Source: Phymatolithon calcareum (lineage: Eukaryota > Rhodophyta > Florideophyceae > Hapalidiales). Taken from it: 64,000 nucleotides of DNA. The stretch's first letter is position 1; every line of letters starts with the position of its first letter. A program made the translations under genes and the position numbers. Shown here piece after piece: positions 12,300-23,381 of the stretch. The stretch lies in NCBI GenBank assembly GCA_977006965.1, contig OZ345382.1, positions 806,001-870,000 on the forward strand. Reading direction: 5' to 3'. Below the pieces are notes generated by a model. That model worked only from the letters and a program-made list of their open reading frames with translations, was not told the origin of the DNA and did not search any database.

Positions 12300-12761
12300 T
12301 CACGATTCTGAAGGCGGTGTAACGAATCTGGCGACAAGAACCTCATATTCATTTCTATGATGCTCCCTGCCATTCGATCCAAAGTAAATAACATCGTCAC
12401 AAATTTTGCCACATATCAGCTCACTCCTGTGCATAACTCTACCGACAAATATCGGCTGACCGTCAGCAGTAACGCCACCGATAATAGCCCCGTCGCGATG
12501 GTTTCCGTCGCGTGAACGAACCCAGGTAAGAGCATCATTGCCCTCGTTGACAAGCACCTCGAAATTCTCCAACTCACATTCCCAGTCATCAATCGGAATA
12601 ATGCACCTCTTTCCGTCGAACTTTCCCGGAGCTAACTCACCTTGGACCATACCACGTGCTACAAACAGGGCTTCATCTTGATTTTTCCCGTGCCCACCTC
12701 GCACCATGTTCTTAGGTGCAGGTTGGCCGCGAGATAAGGATATCCAGCGCAGAGTGGCCAT
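12300..12761 (-). CDS. DM9 (DUF3421) tandem-repeat protein, putative mannose-type lectin
   Basis: This 153-residue protein consists almost entirely of two DM9 repeats. The first runs from WISLSRGQPAP through LFVARG and APGKF to NFEVLV. The second runs from WVRSRDGN through GAIIGG, IFVGRV and ICGKI to EYEVLV. The ATG start leaves the first repeat complete. Two-repeat DM9 proteins of this size include the mannose-binding oyster lectin CGL1; other members are found in insects, fungi and protists. There is no signal peptide, so it is probably cytosolic. Its role here (glycan recognition or defence) is inference from family. It is a single exon flanked on the upstream side by a 52-bp perfect palindrome. 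Confidence 0.85.
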   Translation of the reverse strand: MATLRWISLSRGQPAPKNMVRGGHGKNQDEALFVARGMVQGELAPGKFDGKRCIIPIDDWECELENFEVLVNEGNDALTWVRSRDGNHRDGAIIGGVTADGQPIFVGRVMHRSELICGKICDDVIYFGSNGREHHRNEYEVLVARFVTPPSES

Positions 12762-12881
12762 TTCGAAACGGATGGATAAAATTGCTCTGATTGTGTACCG
12801 GACTGCCGCAATCTTCAGTGCAAGTCTTGTCCAAATGGCATCGAGAAGAGCTATGATGCAGTGTTATGATACTCAACTGAA

Positions 12882-12933
12882 GGAACTGTGGAATTGTAGG
12901 TCATGCTAGCATGACCTACAATTCCACAGTTCC
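12882..12933. repeat. perfect 52-bp palindrome
   Basis: Two 26-bp arms are exact reverse complements with no spacer (centre between 12907 and 12908). The arms begin ggaactgtgg. It lies about 120 bp upstream of the DM9 start codon. No target duplication is evident. Confidence 0.9.
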
Positions 12934-13359
12934 CTATCGCGGAGAGACACACGAGGCACCTGGTTGTCCGGGATTCAGTCCACCACAACGTTGTAAATGA
13001 TTAAAGCTCTGTTTGGCGGTACGATAGAGTAGTCCATCCGAGCGAGACAATGGTCTCCGTGTTTGTGCTAGTATCGCCTGAGCTTTAGGCGGAAATATGC
13101 AAAAAATTAGTGGGACAGAGGTCACATTGTAAGCCGGTGCTACCGCAGTTCACTTCCTCGACATTCTTATTGTGCTCCGCTTTTGTATCACATCAGACTG
13201 CCCTCAAACCATCCCTCGCCAAAGCTAGTTCTCGTACCAGTGATATTGTGCAAGTACACTACGAGGAGAAGTGGGTATATGATGTACGCACTTTTCTGAT
13301 CTTCTCAGTTCATCAGGGCACAACCATCCAACTGTTGAGGAGTTGCAATAGCCAAAAGG
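12934..13359. other. gene-free stretch
   Basis: No gene recognised. Short ORFs on both strands have no detectable motif. The stretch leads into the inverted composite-repeat fragment. Confidence 0.35.
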
Positions 13360-14112
13360 GGTGTCGCGCCCGATGTTATGTCGCTGTCCCAAGGAGGTCC
13401 CTTTTTCCTTTCGCGACTGTACGCCGCACAACTTGGACCGCGATAGTCTGCTGCTCGTAGTACGTGATCTGATGGGCCTTACGGGCACGTGTCACTCGTG
13501 TGCCTATGCGCTGTATCGCTGTCTTTCGCGTAGGCTGTAGTATATAAGGTAGTTATTTCCTTCCTCTAAGTAAAGGAAGGTGGGCAGTTCTTCGGATTTC
13601 GGCTCGACTTCTCGGATCGTCGCACGCTCAACTTCGCCTGCACGTCCCTTTCGACCACGCGGAATTGGAGTTCTTCCCACTCTTCTTGTTCACAACCTTC
13701 CCCGTGTAAGCCAGCACGGAGACAATCGCGTTTACGTTCCCCGTTCCCTTTTTCGTGCGTTCATCTCAAGGTCGACGACCAAGCCAAGGTCACCGCCGGA
13801 AGATGATGCCGTCCCAGCCCTTCTTGACCGCAACCTTTTCATCGCACAAGCCAGTTTAGTGACGATCGCAGTCAAGGTCCCTCTTCACGTTTTCGCGCGC
13901 CTGTCTCAAGGTCGACGGCCAAGCCAAGGTCGTCGCCGGAGGAGGACGCCGATATCTACACGCTTACACTGTATGTTATCTATTGGGGGTTTCGTTGGCT
14001 TGTCGTTCTTTCCTCCTCTTTCTGTCTAGTCTCTCCCGCTCTTTTCTTCTCTCTCTTCTCTTGGGCTTTCTCACCCATGTGGCATCGGGTTCTTTTGAGC
14101 CTGCCTCTACAA
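13360..14112 (-). repeat. third, inverted fragment of the composite repeat
   Basis: Read on the minus strand it matches 23840-24010 joined to about 26430-26941 and the bases after 27253. It therefore lacks the LINE and SINE insertions of copy 1 and supplies the empty SINE site near 13380. It holds two diverged tandem units of about 150 bp, each with cttggcttggncgtcgacc, where copy 1 has one. The 149-codon plus-strand ORF across it is probably fortuitous. Confidence 0.7.
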
Positions 14113-14137
14113 GGGGGACATGAGGTCTATTTTACTA

Positions 14138-14199
14138 GGAACGCAAAGCGATTATAGACCGTCCTTTGAAAAAGACGGTCTATAATCGCTTTGTGTTCC
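14138..14199. repeat. foldback with 26-bp arms
   Basis: The arms match at 25 of 26 positions around a 10-nt spacer (ctttgaaaaa). They begin ggaacgcaaag and end cgctttgtgttcc. There is no ORF and no certain target duplication. Confidence 0.85.
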
Positions 14200-15050
14200 G
14201 GATCAATACCCAGCGTTTCAAAAAAGGTACCTTCCAGCGCCTTCAAAAACCTGAGCCATGAAAAAAGTTTTGTGAATGCATCGATCATCTCATCTTGCAA
14301 TTCTTATCGTCCTTCTTGCAACACTGCATGTAATTTGGTGTGTGCAACAACTTTAAAAGCACATCAGCATGTGGAGCCAAAAGGTTCTTGCCAGCAATGA
14401 AGAGATAGTTATTTTCGTGAGGCGAGGAAATATGCAATGCCAATATGAGTCACCTCGACTGTGTTCTATCGTAGTGCACAACGGATTCGTCCTGAACTTC
14501 TAGTCCACGGCAAATATGAGAGCAGTTTTGTCCATGACAGAGTACGTCACGCATTCTCGGACAAAGCAAACTCCGTGCTCTTTGGTTATTGTTATGTTAT
14601 CTGCAATGCTATGGTTCGAGATTAGACATTTGGTGGGACTTTTCCCAGTCCAAACGTTGTGCAGCAACGAGAGAGCGAGTGAGTGAGGTTACTTAATCAA
14701 TTGCTCCCGATCGCAATTCACCCTCAATAAGCTTTTCTCTGGGCGATCGTTGGTATCACTGTTTACTTTCTAGTGCGCTCTTGACGGACGGTGTTCTGCT
14801 GTGCCCGAATTCTTCCGAAGTAAACCGGGACTGCAAAAGAGTAAGTTCCGGCAAGTAAAATGGAAAAGATGATTTTGAAAAGGAAGAGGTTGATAACTTT
14901 CCACAAGTTAATTGATGAAGCAGGGCAATCCAATTCGAATCATAGCGTTATAGTACGTCGAACGTCAAGAGAAGCGGACTTGATGCACAATTCGGTTTGA
15001 GATTGCGGTTTGAAGTGGGTAGCTCATGCGCAGACTTCGAATCTCGAAAG
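14200..15050. other. gene-free stretch
   Basis: No ORF of note and no repeat shared with the rest of the window. It precedes the TACTGTA-rich tract. Confidence 0.35.
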
Positions 15051-15313
15051 TACTGTATTTTGAAGCGGGCAAATTTCAATTGATCATCTGGCGGGCGTCA
15101 CCTACCTTATCTATGCTATACGTTCGTTCGTTATTTGGTTTAAGCAGCGGAATGGCGATTTGCTGGTCTTTGGTTGGGTGTTTATTAGCACAAATAAACA
15201 ACTAAGGAGTCACGGGGACGTTACGAAAGAGCAGTCCGAGTTAAACTTGCGTGCATCCGGTGTGTTCCCCGAAGGACGGGATATTGAAGCACAGAGACAG
15301 CGAAGAACAGAAT

Positions 15314-15353
15314 AGAACAGAATGCTGTTTTATATGAAACTGCATTCTGTTCT
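15314..15353. repeat. short inverted repeat
   Basis: agaacagaatgc and its exact complement are separated by 16 nt. A similar pair, aatgctcagagt with its complement, spans 15656-15705. Confidence 0.7.
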
Positions 15354-16882
15354 GCGCTCGCCCTGTAACCATGATCATCATGATGGTGATCATGGAAGCG
15401 GAGAAAATGAGCATACAGTACAGTAAATCAAGGTGTCAGTGGTGGTGCATCGGCAGCGTCGCCATTTTCAGATCAACCGGCCGCGGTCTGCTCAGCATCT
15501 GTAACGTGGTACAGTACAGAACAGTGCGTTATATGGGAGCCACAGGTGCAGAGAAAAAGAAGTTTGGTCTATCGGGCACAAACTGCAGGACGAACAAGAA
15601 AACTACTGTATGCAGTAGTACACAGGTGTGTATGTTGAAGTGGTTAAAGATTCTAAATGCTCAGAGTATCTTAAGATACTGTACTCTAAAGCAACTCTGA
15701 GCATTAGTTCGAACACCTCTTTCTAAAATAATGCAATGGTGCACACTGGGCCTTTTTTCAAGAGTGACTATCGTACTGTATTGTATTGTATTCTGCATGT
15801 CCCCCGAGCGAGGTTAGCAGCGCTGCGAGAGTCTAAGTTTTCTCTATTCTGTTCTATCCCGTGCGATATAAAAGAGCTAATGTATATGTACTATCATACA
15901 GCTGTACAATATCCAAGAAGGAAACCGGCGTTGCATTGACAAACCTCCAAGCTCGCCTGGCTGCCTGACTGGAAGTGCACGTTTCCGTGGGTGGGTGTCG
16001 TTGGGAGGAGGACGGGCCTGTGAGCACTGTTGCCAAAAGAGCACACGTGCGAATGTAATGCGGCACGGAGGCGACGTGTACAGTAGAGCTCGTGTTTGCC
16101 ACTAAGCTTTGAATTAGGTTGGGCTAATGATCTGCACTCTTTACTGTATTGTATGAAAATTATAATGAGGTGCTGTTTTGATGAGCATCGCTTCATTTCG
16201 CAAAGCGGTGAGCAATTTTCGAAACGCTGTAAAGGCAATGGGAACTATGGTCCAATCACACAGCGTCATTCATATTCTGTAAAGGCTATCCCCGAATCAG
16301 TTTCAATCAGAATCAACTTATGCATGCATTTACAGTCCGTCTCATTTATCATTATCATCATCACCGTGGGCGCATCGCGAGCATCGTTTGCTCTCCAGTA
16401 TCACTACAGCTCTGTATCATACCGACGGCAGTTTTTGAGGCAAGTGCAGCAAGCAGAGAGCGCGACTGAAGCGACTCGCCCGCTTGGATCCAGTGCAGAA
16501 AATAGGGACAGTGCAGTATAAATCGGAGGGCAATAAAGTTCGCGCCGCGCCCGATGTCGGCAGGCACGGAAGAAAGCCCGAAATTCAGCGCGGGGCGGGC
16601 AGGAAGAGACGGATCGCTGACCGAGCGGCTGAGCGAGTTCATCATGTGGCGCTGGTGATGGCAGGAGGATTCGCTGCGATGGGCGAAATGGGTTTGAACC
16701 GTCAGCTGGCCGTTCCTATTTCGTTTTGAAAACTGTTTGGAGACACGCTTCGCGTAATGATTCGGCTGTGGATTACGTGCGGACGGAGCGAGCAAAACTA
16801 TTTTTACGACTGCACTTAATATATCAAATGCCGTGCGTGTATTGCACTATACTGTACAGTAATTTTGTTCGGTACGGCGCGT

Positions 16883-16945
16883 CACCCACGGTACAATTTC
16901 CTCTTGCGATGATGATCATCGCAAAAGGAAATTGTACCGTGGGTG
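16883..16945. repeat. 63-bp near-perfect palindrome
   Basis: Arms of 31 bp differ at one position around a central g at 16914. The outer sequence is cacccacggtac and its complement. It interrupts the TACTGTA-rich tract. Confidence 0.88.
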
Positions 16946-18592
16946 ATGCTTCTCGATCATTATGATCGATGCACTAGAGGTGACCGACTGCTATGATACT
17001 GTATCTGCGACGGATTCGATCAGTTCTTGGTTGCTCTAAATTTTTCTACGAAACTAATGCGGGCACGGAGGCGGGACCGAGACTGCGGCTGTTTGGCTGG
17101 ATGGCTTGGTGAAACATCATGTTTATGTTGTACTGTAGAGGATATACCACTTGCATTCCAAAAAGGTGCGAAGAGAGCGATCAGTTGGCTTGCTGGCCAT
17201 TTGCAGGAGAGAGACCAGCACAGCACTGAGCAGAGCAAAACGACGAACCATTTTACTCTGGCACCCACTTTTATTACCTGTAGCATGATAAAGTATTGTA
17301 TGATACAGGATGTTTGAAATTATTCCTTCCCGTTTTGAATTCAATGCACTATCAACAAGTAACTACTGTATTGAAGCGTGGATCTCTTCTTGATCCCTCC
17401 CATCAGAAGAAAATCGATGGCGGATCAATCCTTCCACGACGAGCTGGCAATAACGTCAAGTGCATGTGTTTATGCACTACATTACAGTAGAGCTAATTCC
17501 GTCATTATTGGACGCACTTACACACACTGTTACACGAAGTATACTGTATAAGTCCTTTTTTGGCGCGAAAATCAAACCGCACCTGTCCCTCCGCCAAGGC
17601 GATCGATTTTTTTTCCAAATTGACCAAATTTCATATTCTGTTTACTGCGCTTCTTTTCTCATACTGTATCACATCATGTGATGCATAGTCGGTCCATGAA
17701 TACAGTACCGCCTTCTGTCGTTGCATGCACCGTGTGCACTGCACAAATGAGAATACACGTGGTGCTGAGCCTTACAGTGTCTCGGTTTAGAGCTTAGTCG
17801 GCTGCGAACATGATCTCTAAGGTATCGTGATCCAGTACAGTGTACAGGTACTGTACAGTAGAGATCATCTCTACAGTATCCTGCAGGCGAGCCTACATTC
17901 GAACAAACTACAGAATTCTAGTGTAACAGTCCGTCGGGTGCACGCACGCAGAGATGGGTGAACGTCTGTTCTGGTTTTAAGGTTCTCTATCGTTTTCATT
18001 CTCTACTTATCAGTACTTGACCAAAGTGTGGAGGAAACAGCATCGTTGTTCATGGAGAAGAATGCCTTCAATTGTTTTCTCTGCTGGACGAAGTGGACAG
18101 TCATTGTGCATTTCAACTACGACACGGTGGCGCTCAATTTTAAGACCGTCGGATCTGGAAATGCGTATGGACACAAATCCCCTACTGTATCTCGATCATC
18201 GATTTCTCTGTTTCCTCTATATTATGAAATCAACCGTGGATCCACTACGTTTGCTCGGGGGGGCTGTTGGAAAATTGTTATCGAATTGTATTTCGACGGC
18301 AGGCAGAGAAGAGGTGCTCTCCTAGTTAGCTATCATGAATAGAAGACAGTTAGCGATAAAGCATTGCTTTACGAGCCTCCTTGGGGGACGGCAGATTCAT
18401 CATCATCATCATCATAAAATCATTAGATCTTCTATTCTGCAACGTTCAAGGTCCCGTAAGGATAGATGCATGACACCTTCGAGGTTAATGAACTCGTAAT
18501 CGATCTACTGTATCGGACTACTGTATCTTTCCCAGATCTTTCGAAAAGGTTCTGAATTAAAGCAAAATTTAATATTCAAGCTCTTTACTGTA

Positions 18593-19530
18593 CGAAGTGA
18601 TGGATGATACTTTCGAGGCTAATAATCTGCTCCTGTCGCACCGCGGTTCTACACAACCACCGCCACATCTGTCTCACTGAATTATTTGACTTTTCGCTGC
18701 TTGCTCTCATTTTTTCTCGTCAACGCCAGCGAGCAGAGACCCGGTATCTATGGCCAGGGAGATACTGGACATAGCTGATGCCTCTATACTTCAACAGCCC
18801 TGTAAACCGCATGGTCCTATCATTTAGGGTTTCATGTAGTGCACTATTGCGGGAGTAGTTCCACGGGGCTTATAAAAATTGTTTGGGAATTCGGTCTCAA
18901 ATGCGTCTGAGGATTTGATGGCCGCGCGGGACGGGACGGCAGGCTCCACGTGTGCGGGCGCCAAAATTTGAATTGGCGATCCATTTGCCTTGAGCACCGT
19001 TGGATCAGGTGGGATCACGTCGAATATCGATGTGCACATCGGGCCGCTGTTGCACACATCAAGAATAGCCACGTTTCCTTACGCAACACGTTGCGCCACG
19101 GCGCCTTCAAAACGTGTCGCAAGGCTGCACTATCCGTCCCGCTACCGTCTCTACGTAACGCTGAGTTCTTCTCGCACGCAACAGCTCATAGTTTCAATGT
19201 CTTTCTAAAACTCGGAGCCGCGCGATGGAGAGCGGAGGCTGCTCAAGAATGTACTTTACCCCTCTCCACAATACGTTCATCAACCGTCACGGGTGAACGT
19301 GTGTGTGAGTGTGTGTTGACTCGTGCAACCGAAATCCGCAACTGAAATCGCCGCGCATCCCATCCCCCGCTTCGCATTGCCGCGGAACGTCTGCGATCCA
19401 CAGTCGCATCAGCATCCATTCCCAAACCCTTCCGCGACAACATCGGACGCGCATTGCCCGACGACGACGACGACCATCACGCGCTCTGCAGTCAAGGCTG
19501 CAACAAGTGCAGCTGTGAGTTGCGTTCGGT
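18593..19530. other. gene-free stretch and bZIP upstream region
   Basis: Overlapping ORFs occur on both strands but none shows a family motif. The part nearest 19531 is C/A-rich and is probably the bZIP leader and promoter. No clear TATA box is seen. Confidence 0.35.
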
Positions 19531-20523
19531 ATGGACGCTGTGGGCACACAACAAAACGACGACTGGGGCGCAGAGGATAATAGAAGAAGAAGACACGACG
19601 ATCCTATCGACAGCATGCTCGCCGCAAACATGTTTGCACCACATCCTTCCTCTGATGTGCATCACGCTTTCGCCATGTCACTCGCACGTCATCCGCAACG
19701 TCGTGCCGGTGCACCACTTTCCTCTCCACATTCCACCGTCGCGGCACAAGGGGGTCAAGGTCAACCACAGCAGCATCGGCCACCTTCTCGTGGCATGGGT
19801 TTCCAATTGACTTCTTCGCATCATGCACACTACCCACCACAACCGCTCCCACCTCCACATCAGTCATCCACGCAGCTGCATTCTTCGCAACATGCATCAC
19901 CACATTCCACACCGTCGCCACAAGGCGCATCGCAGCAATTAGGTCATCCGACGCATCACGCGCCGCCGAGAATGCCGCCGCGTCATCTCCCATCCGCACT
20001 GCCTGCCCCTCCCGGCGCCGCCATTCGCCGTCCGGTTGTGTCACCTCCACCCTTCAAGCGGGAGAAACTTCCGTCCTTCCCGCTCCCTCCGCCGCGTCCC
20101 TCTGCGCCGCGGTCGCTTAGCGTGCTCATGTCATCCAGTCCGGAAACGCTCACGCCGTCCGAGCGCCGTCGAGTGCGGAAGGCGCTGCGAGCGCAACGGA
20201 TGGCGCGACGCGGATCGTCCAATCCATCACCGGAACTTCAAATTAAGCGACCCTCCATGGCGGAGGGCGCTATGCTTAGCGCGTTGGATAAGAAGACGGC
20301 TCGTGTGATTCGGAATAGGGAGGTGGCACTCAGGGCGAGACAGGCTGCAAAGGCAAAGTTGCGTAAATTGGAGGATGAGAATTCATCGCTCAAGGCGAAG
20401 GCGACCGATTTGGAGAGGGAGAATGGGGCGCTCAAGATGCAGATTGAGAGTTTGAAGGAAAGCTTGCAGAGAGGTGATAATTGGGGAGGTGATGTTTCCA
20501 TTGAAAGTGTTATTGCACCTTAA
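19531..20523 (+). CDS. bZIP transcription factor
   Basis: This 330-residue protein has a long N-terminal half rich in His, Pro, Ser and Gln (about residues 20-200) and a C-terminal bZIP. The basic region around residue 260 contains NREVALRAR, an N-x7-R arrangement. It is followed by leucines at strict seven-residue spacing through LEDENSSLKAKATDLERENG to the end of the zipper, about five heptads. It should act in the nucleus as a dimer on DNA. The low-complexity half is probably an activation region. The ATG at 19531 is the first in frame. The gene ends 15 bp before copy 1 of the composite repeat starts. Confidence 0.9.
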   Translation: MDAVGTQQNDDWGAEDNRRRRHDDPIDSMLAANMFAPHPSSDVHHAFAMSLARHPQRRAGAPLSSPHSTVAAQGGQGQPQQHRPPSRGMGFQLTSSHHAHYPPQPLPPPHQSSTQLHSSQHASPHSTPSPQGASQQLGHPTHHAPPRMPPRHLPSALPAPPGAAIRRPVVSPPPFKREKLPSFPLPPPRPSAPRSLSVLMSSSPETLTPSERRRVRKALRAQRMARRGSSNPSPELQIKRPSMAEGAMLSALDKKTARVIRNREVALRARQAAKAKLRKLEDENSSLKAKATDLERENGALKMQIESLKESLQRGDNWGGDVSIESVIAP

Positions 20524-21071
20524 ATGCATAGGAGATAATGATGTTGTATATACAGTAGACTAAATGAGAGATTAAATGAGTGCACAGTGCGTAACTTTAC
20601 TAATGAATCAACGTTGTCATCGGGGTATGCATTTCCTCATCACTGTCGTTTGTCTATTACGTTACGACGTATCTGCATGCTGCCGCGTACCCACCGTGCA
20701 GGGAGCATTCCTATCTGTACCCTCGTACGTACTGCACCATTCACATTTTTGCCTTCCACCGACAGACCCCAACCCGTGACAGCGGAGGTCTATCACGTGC
20801 TGCACCGTCAAGCCGCAAACGCACACAAATCGTACGGAGGGAAGGACCTGAATGCCACAATCGCCAGTCAGAGCTAGAATTGCGAAGAAAATACCAATTT
20901 ATTACTAATTTTATTTTTATTGGACTCGGAGAGGAAATTCAAATTGCAATTACATCAGCAAACCCAATTATGATCGCAATTACCTCAAGCTATGCTAAGC
21001 AACTCAGTGGACTTGAAAGTGCTTTCTCGAAACTCGAACGAGTCGGTAATGCAAAATCATTCAATAGAAAT

Positions 21072-21542
21072 TAGGGATCGGACCGGACCGCATAATCCGT
21101 AGTTTTACTAAGAAATTTTGGAAATCAGGCCGGATTACTCGAGTAATCCGGCCTGATTTCCGTGATCACGACCTTTTGGAAAACGGATTCGGATTGGATT
21201 CATTTTTTTTCTTTTTTTTAACGGAATGGAGCGGAATGGAACCGCTAAATAGTTAAATAAATTAATCGTGCGCAGAACGGATTTTTTAGAATCGTAAGGC
21301 CTAATCCAATTGAGAATACGGAAAAAATAACTAATTTTTAAGATTTGAATTTTTGGAAGCGGAGGCGGATTTGAAAAAAATCACCAAATACGTGGCACAG
21401 TACAGGACGGGTCGGGCTTCATCCACCCGGGTGGCCATTCACGGATGCGGATCGGATTGATTTTGATTAAACACGGAAGCGGATTAAAAATTTTCAATAT
21501 TTTCGAAACGGAGTGGTTGTCAAACTGTCCGGTCCGACCCTA
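21072..21542. mobile_element. hAT-type MITE (471 bp) with empty site
   Basis: The ends read TAGGGATCGGACCGGAC and GTCCGGTCCGACCCTA, an inverted repeat of about 16 bp. The flanks carry the 8-bp duplication atagaaat at 21064-21071 and 21543-21550. Copy 2 has the uninterrupted site near 39305. It has no transposase ORF, so it was mobilised in trans. Confidence 0.9.
21121..21160. repeat. perfect 40-bp palindrome in the MITE
   Basis: Two exact 20-bp arms meet at ctc/gag without a spacer. It may be part of the MITE or a later small insertion. Confidence 0.9.
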
Positions 21543-22101
21543 ATAGAAATTGCTATTAAAACATCTGCAATTAAAATTGCAATTGGTGAATAGGCTCCTA
21601 TTATTATCGAATTGCAATTAATTGAAATTGCAAATTAATTCGTTCTCGGCCTGTCGCCAGTCCCACGTGTTGCAAAAACGGAATAGTGCCCGTGAGAGCA
21701 CAAAGCGCGAACGTGAGTGGAAAAAGCTCCTTCATATCCAAGTGTGTCTTCGACACCGAAAGCGCGTAAGCAATCGCGCCTAGAAGCACAAGACCGCGCT
21801 TGGCGACAACGGCCGGCCGCGTCTTTCGCACCACATCGAATCCAGCGTTTCCACAATCTACTTACGCATGCGAAAACAGATCCAATATCAAAAGCGACAT
21901 CACAACCATCATGTAGGCCATGCGCAAATGCCTTGAGGATATCACGTCACATAGGAATATCAGTAATAGAATTGGTGATAACGCGTACGAATACGGCGCG
22001 TGCATGTCGACGAAGCCGTACAAGGCGTCGGGCGGTTAGGGAAGCTGCGTCATGTGTTCGATGCCTAGCAAGTAAAAGGGGAAGAAAATCATGTCCTGCA
22101 T

Positions 22102-22163
22102 TGTCTTCTCTTGCGCAGTCGGTGTAAGTCGGTGTTTTAACACCGACTTCGCGAGAGAAGACA
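22102..22163. repeat. 62-bp foldback at the repeat's internal boundary
   Basis: tgtcttctct at the left is complementary to agagaagaca at the right, with gtcggtgt and acaccgac inside. The right arm overlaps the 32-bp inverted repeat at 22134-22165. The same structure is at 39858-39919 in copy 2. Confidence 0.85.
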
Positions 22164-22165
22164 CC
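22134..22165 (+). repeat. left 32-bp inverted repeat of the composite element
   Basis: It begins GTTTTAACACCGACTTC and ends GAGAAGACACC. It matches the reverse complement of 30688-30719 at 27 of 32 positions. The copy 2 equivalent is 39890-39921. Confidence 0.75.
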
Positions 22166-22351
22166 TTTCCTCCGAGGAGCCTTCTGAAGCTAAAAACTCC
22201 ATTTTTTGCGGAAAAATATAAAAATTATATCACACGAATCCTCATTTGCTGGGTATTGACCTGGGCGAGTCTTGCGTTCAGGAAATATTGTTTAGCATGT
22301 TTTTCAAGAAAACATTCTAAACAAAGCCTCCTTTAAAAAGGAACCCTAAAG

Positions 22352-22903
22352 TGTCGCAAATCGATATAAGAAATGAGATGGCAATCGAGAAGACTTGAGA
22401 GAGGAAACATGATGAATGCTGGCAATCATCGAAGTGAAATTCAGAACCAAAACAAAGCTATTTACTCCGCAACACTAGCGCTTTCCTATAGTTACACGAA
22501 ACTGTATCCAAGCGATTCGCAAAGCGGGCATACGGTTTCTTACGTGCACTTCCTTATTTCACTGAATTTACCACTTGCGCACAAAATCCAATCTTAGGAA
22601 TACCAATTGTTGGGTATGGAATTGGAGAACCACACAAGCTTAGGCGATATTATGATTTCCTTGCGCTCTTCGTACAATACTATAAAAGCCGCCTAAAGAA
22701 AACAACCGTCGAAGTTTGCTTCACAACGGTACCGAGGGATAAGGTCCTCGACCTTAGACCTCGACGAGAACAGACCGGCTCCAAAGTTGCTCGTTGCGAG
22801 TAACCCCAGTTGTGTGTTCAAGATTGAACTGACTCCTAAGTTGCTCATTGCGAGTACCCCTAGCCGGTCTCAATAACAAGCTCGAAACTGAAATTTCGCG
22901 ACA
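22352..22903 (+). mobile_element. solo LTR (552 bp)
   Basis: It starts TGTCGC and ends GCGACA, the TG...CA form of LTR ends. It is flanked by the 5-bp duplication taaag at 22347-22351 and 22904-22908. Copy 2 has one uninterrupted taaag near 40124. An actataaaag TATA box lies near 22680, as expected for an LTR promoter. Near its end a unit containing aagttgct..ttgcgagta occurs twice. No internal region of the parent element is in the window. Confidence 0.75.
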
Positions 22904-23381
22904 TAAAGTGCGCCAAATTCGGCAAAGTTGAGTATGATCGGCATTTGTCGCCGAAATAAAAGTAACCAAAAAATAAGATAGAGGAAAATAGTCGGGGCTT
23001 GGTAGAGTGGGATAAGCTGAGAGGGAACATTGCTTTTGGAAGGACAAATGAGTACAGATATGGAGATTGGTGCCCGCGACAGAGAAGCATTTCTGTCTCT
23101 CTTTATAGTTACTCTGAAATAGGCGAGGCGCGGTGCAGTCAATTTCCAAGAGCGGGTGCCCGGAAAGCTCCTCTCAATCCTCAGCAGGGTGCTGCGTACC
23201 ACCATGGAGCTGGAGCATCTGAGCTCAGATGCAGAGCAGTGTCCTGCTTCTGAAGTTTTAGGCACTCAGATATTGGGAAAGAGACTGGGGTCATAAATGT
23301 CTAGAAAGACAATATCAGAACGGGTGAGACAAGAAGACTGAAACGAAAAAAACGCTCATTCAACAGCCAGGTCAAAACGAT

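Larger units (their letters stand above)
15051..18592. repeat. non-coding tract dense in TACTGTA/TACAGTA
   Basis: I count 25 occurrences of the heptamer or its reverse complement in about 3.5 kb, at 15051, 15414, 15419, 15510, 15604, 15677, 15774, 16079, 16142, 16850, 16855, 16997, 17131, 17364, 17483, 17542, 17662, 17701, 17849, 17854, 17872, 18183, 18506, 18519 and 18586. Under one per 3.5 kb is expected by chance. Both orientations occur and spacing is irregular, so it is not a tandem array. No coding sequence is credible. Binding sites for a dimeric protein, or relics of transposon subterminal repeats, are possible. Confidence 0.8.

Noticed and set aside
13580-14029. 149-codon plus-strand ORF
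   Set aside because: It lies in an inverted fragment of the composite repeat whose other copies do not keep this frame.
18395-18415. catcat run as a meaningful tandem array
   Set aside because: A short simple repeat of a few units, common by slippage and without wider structure.
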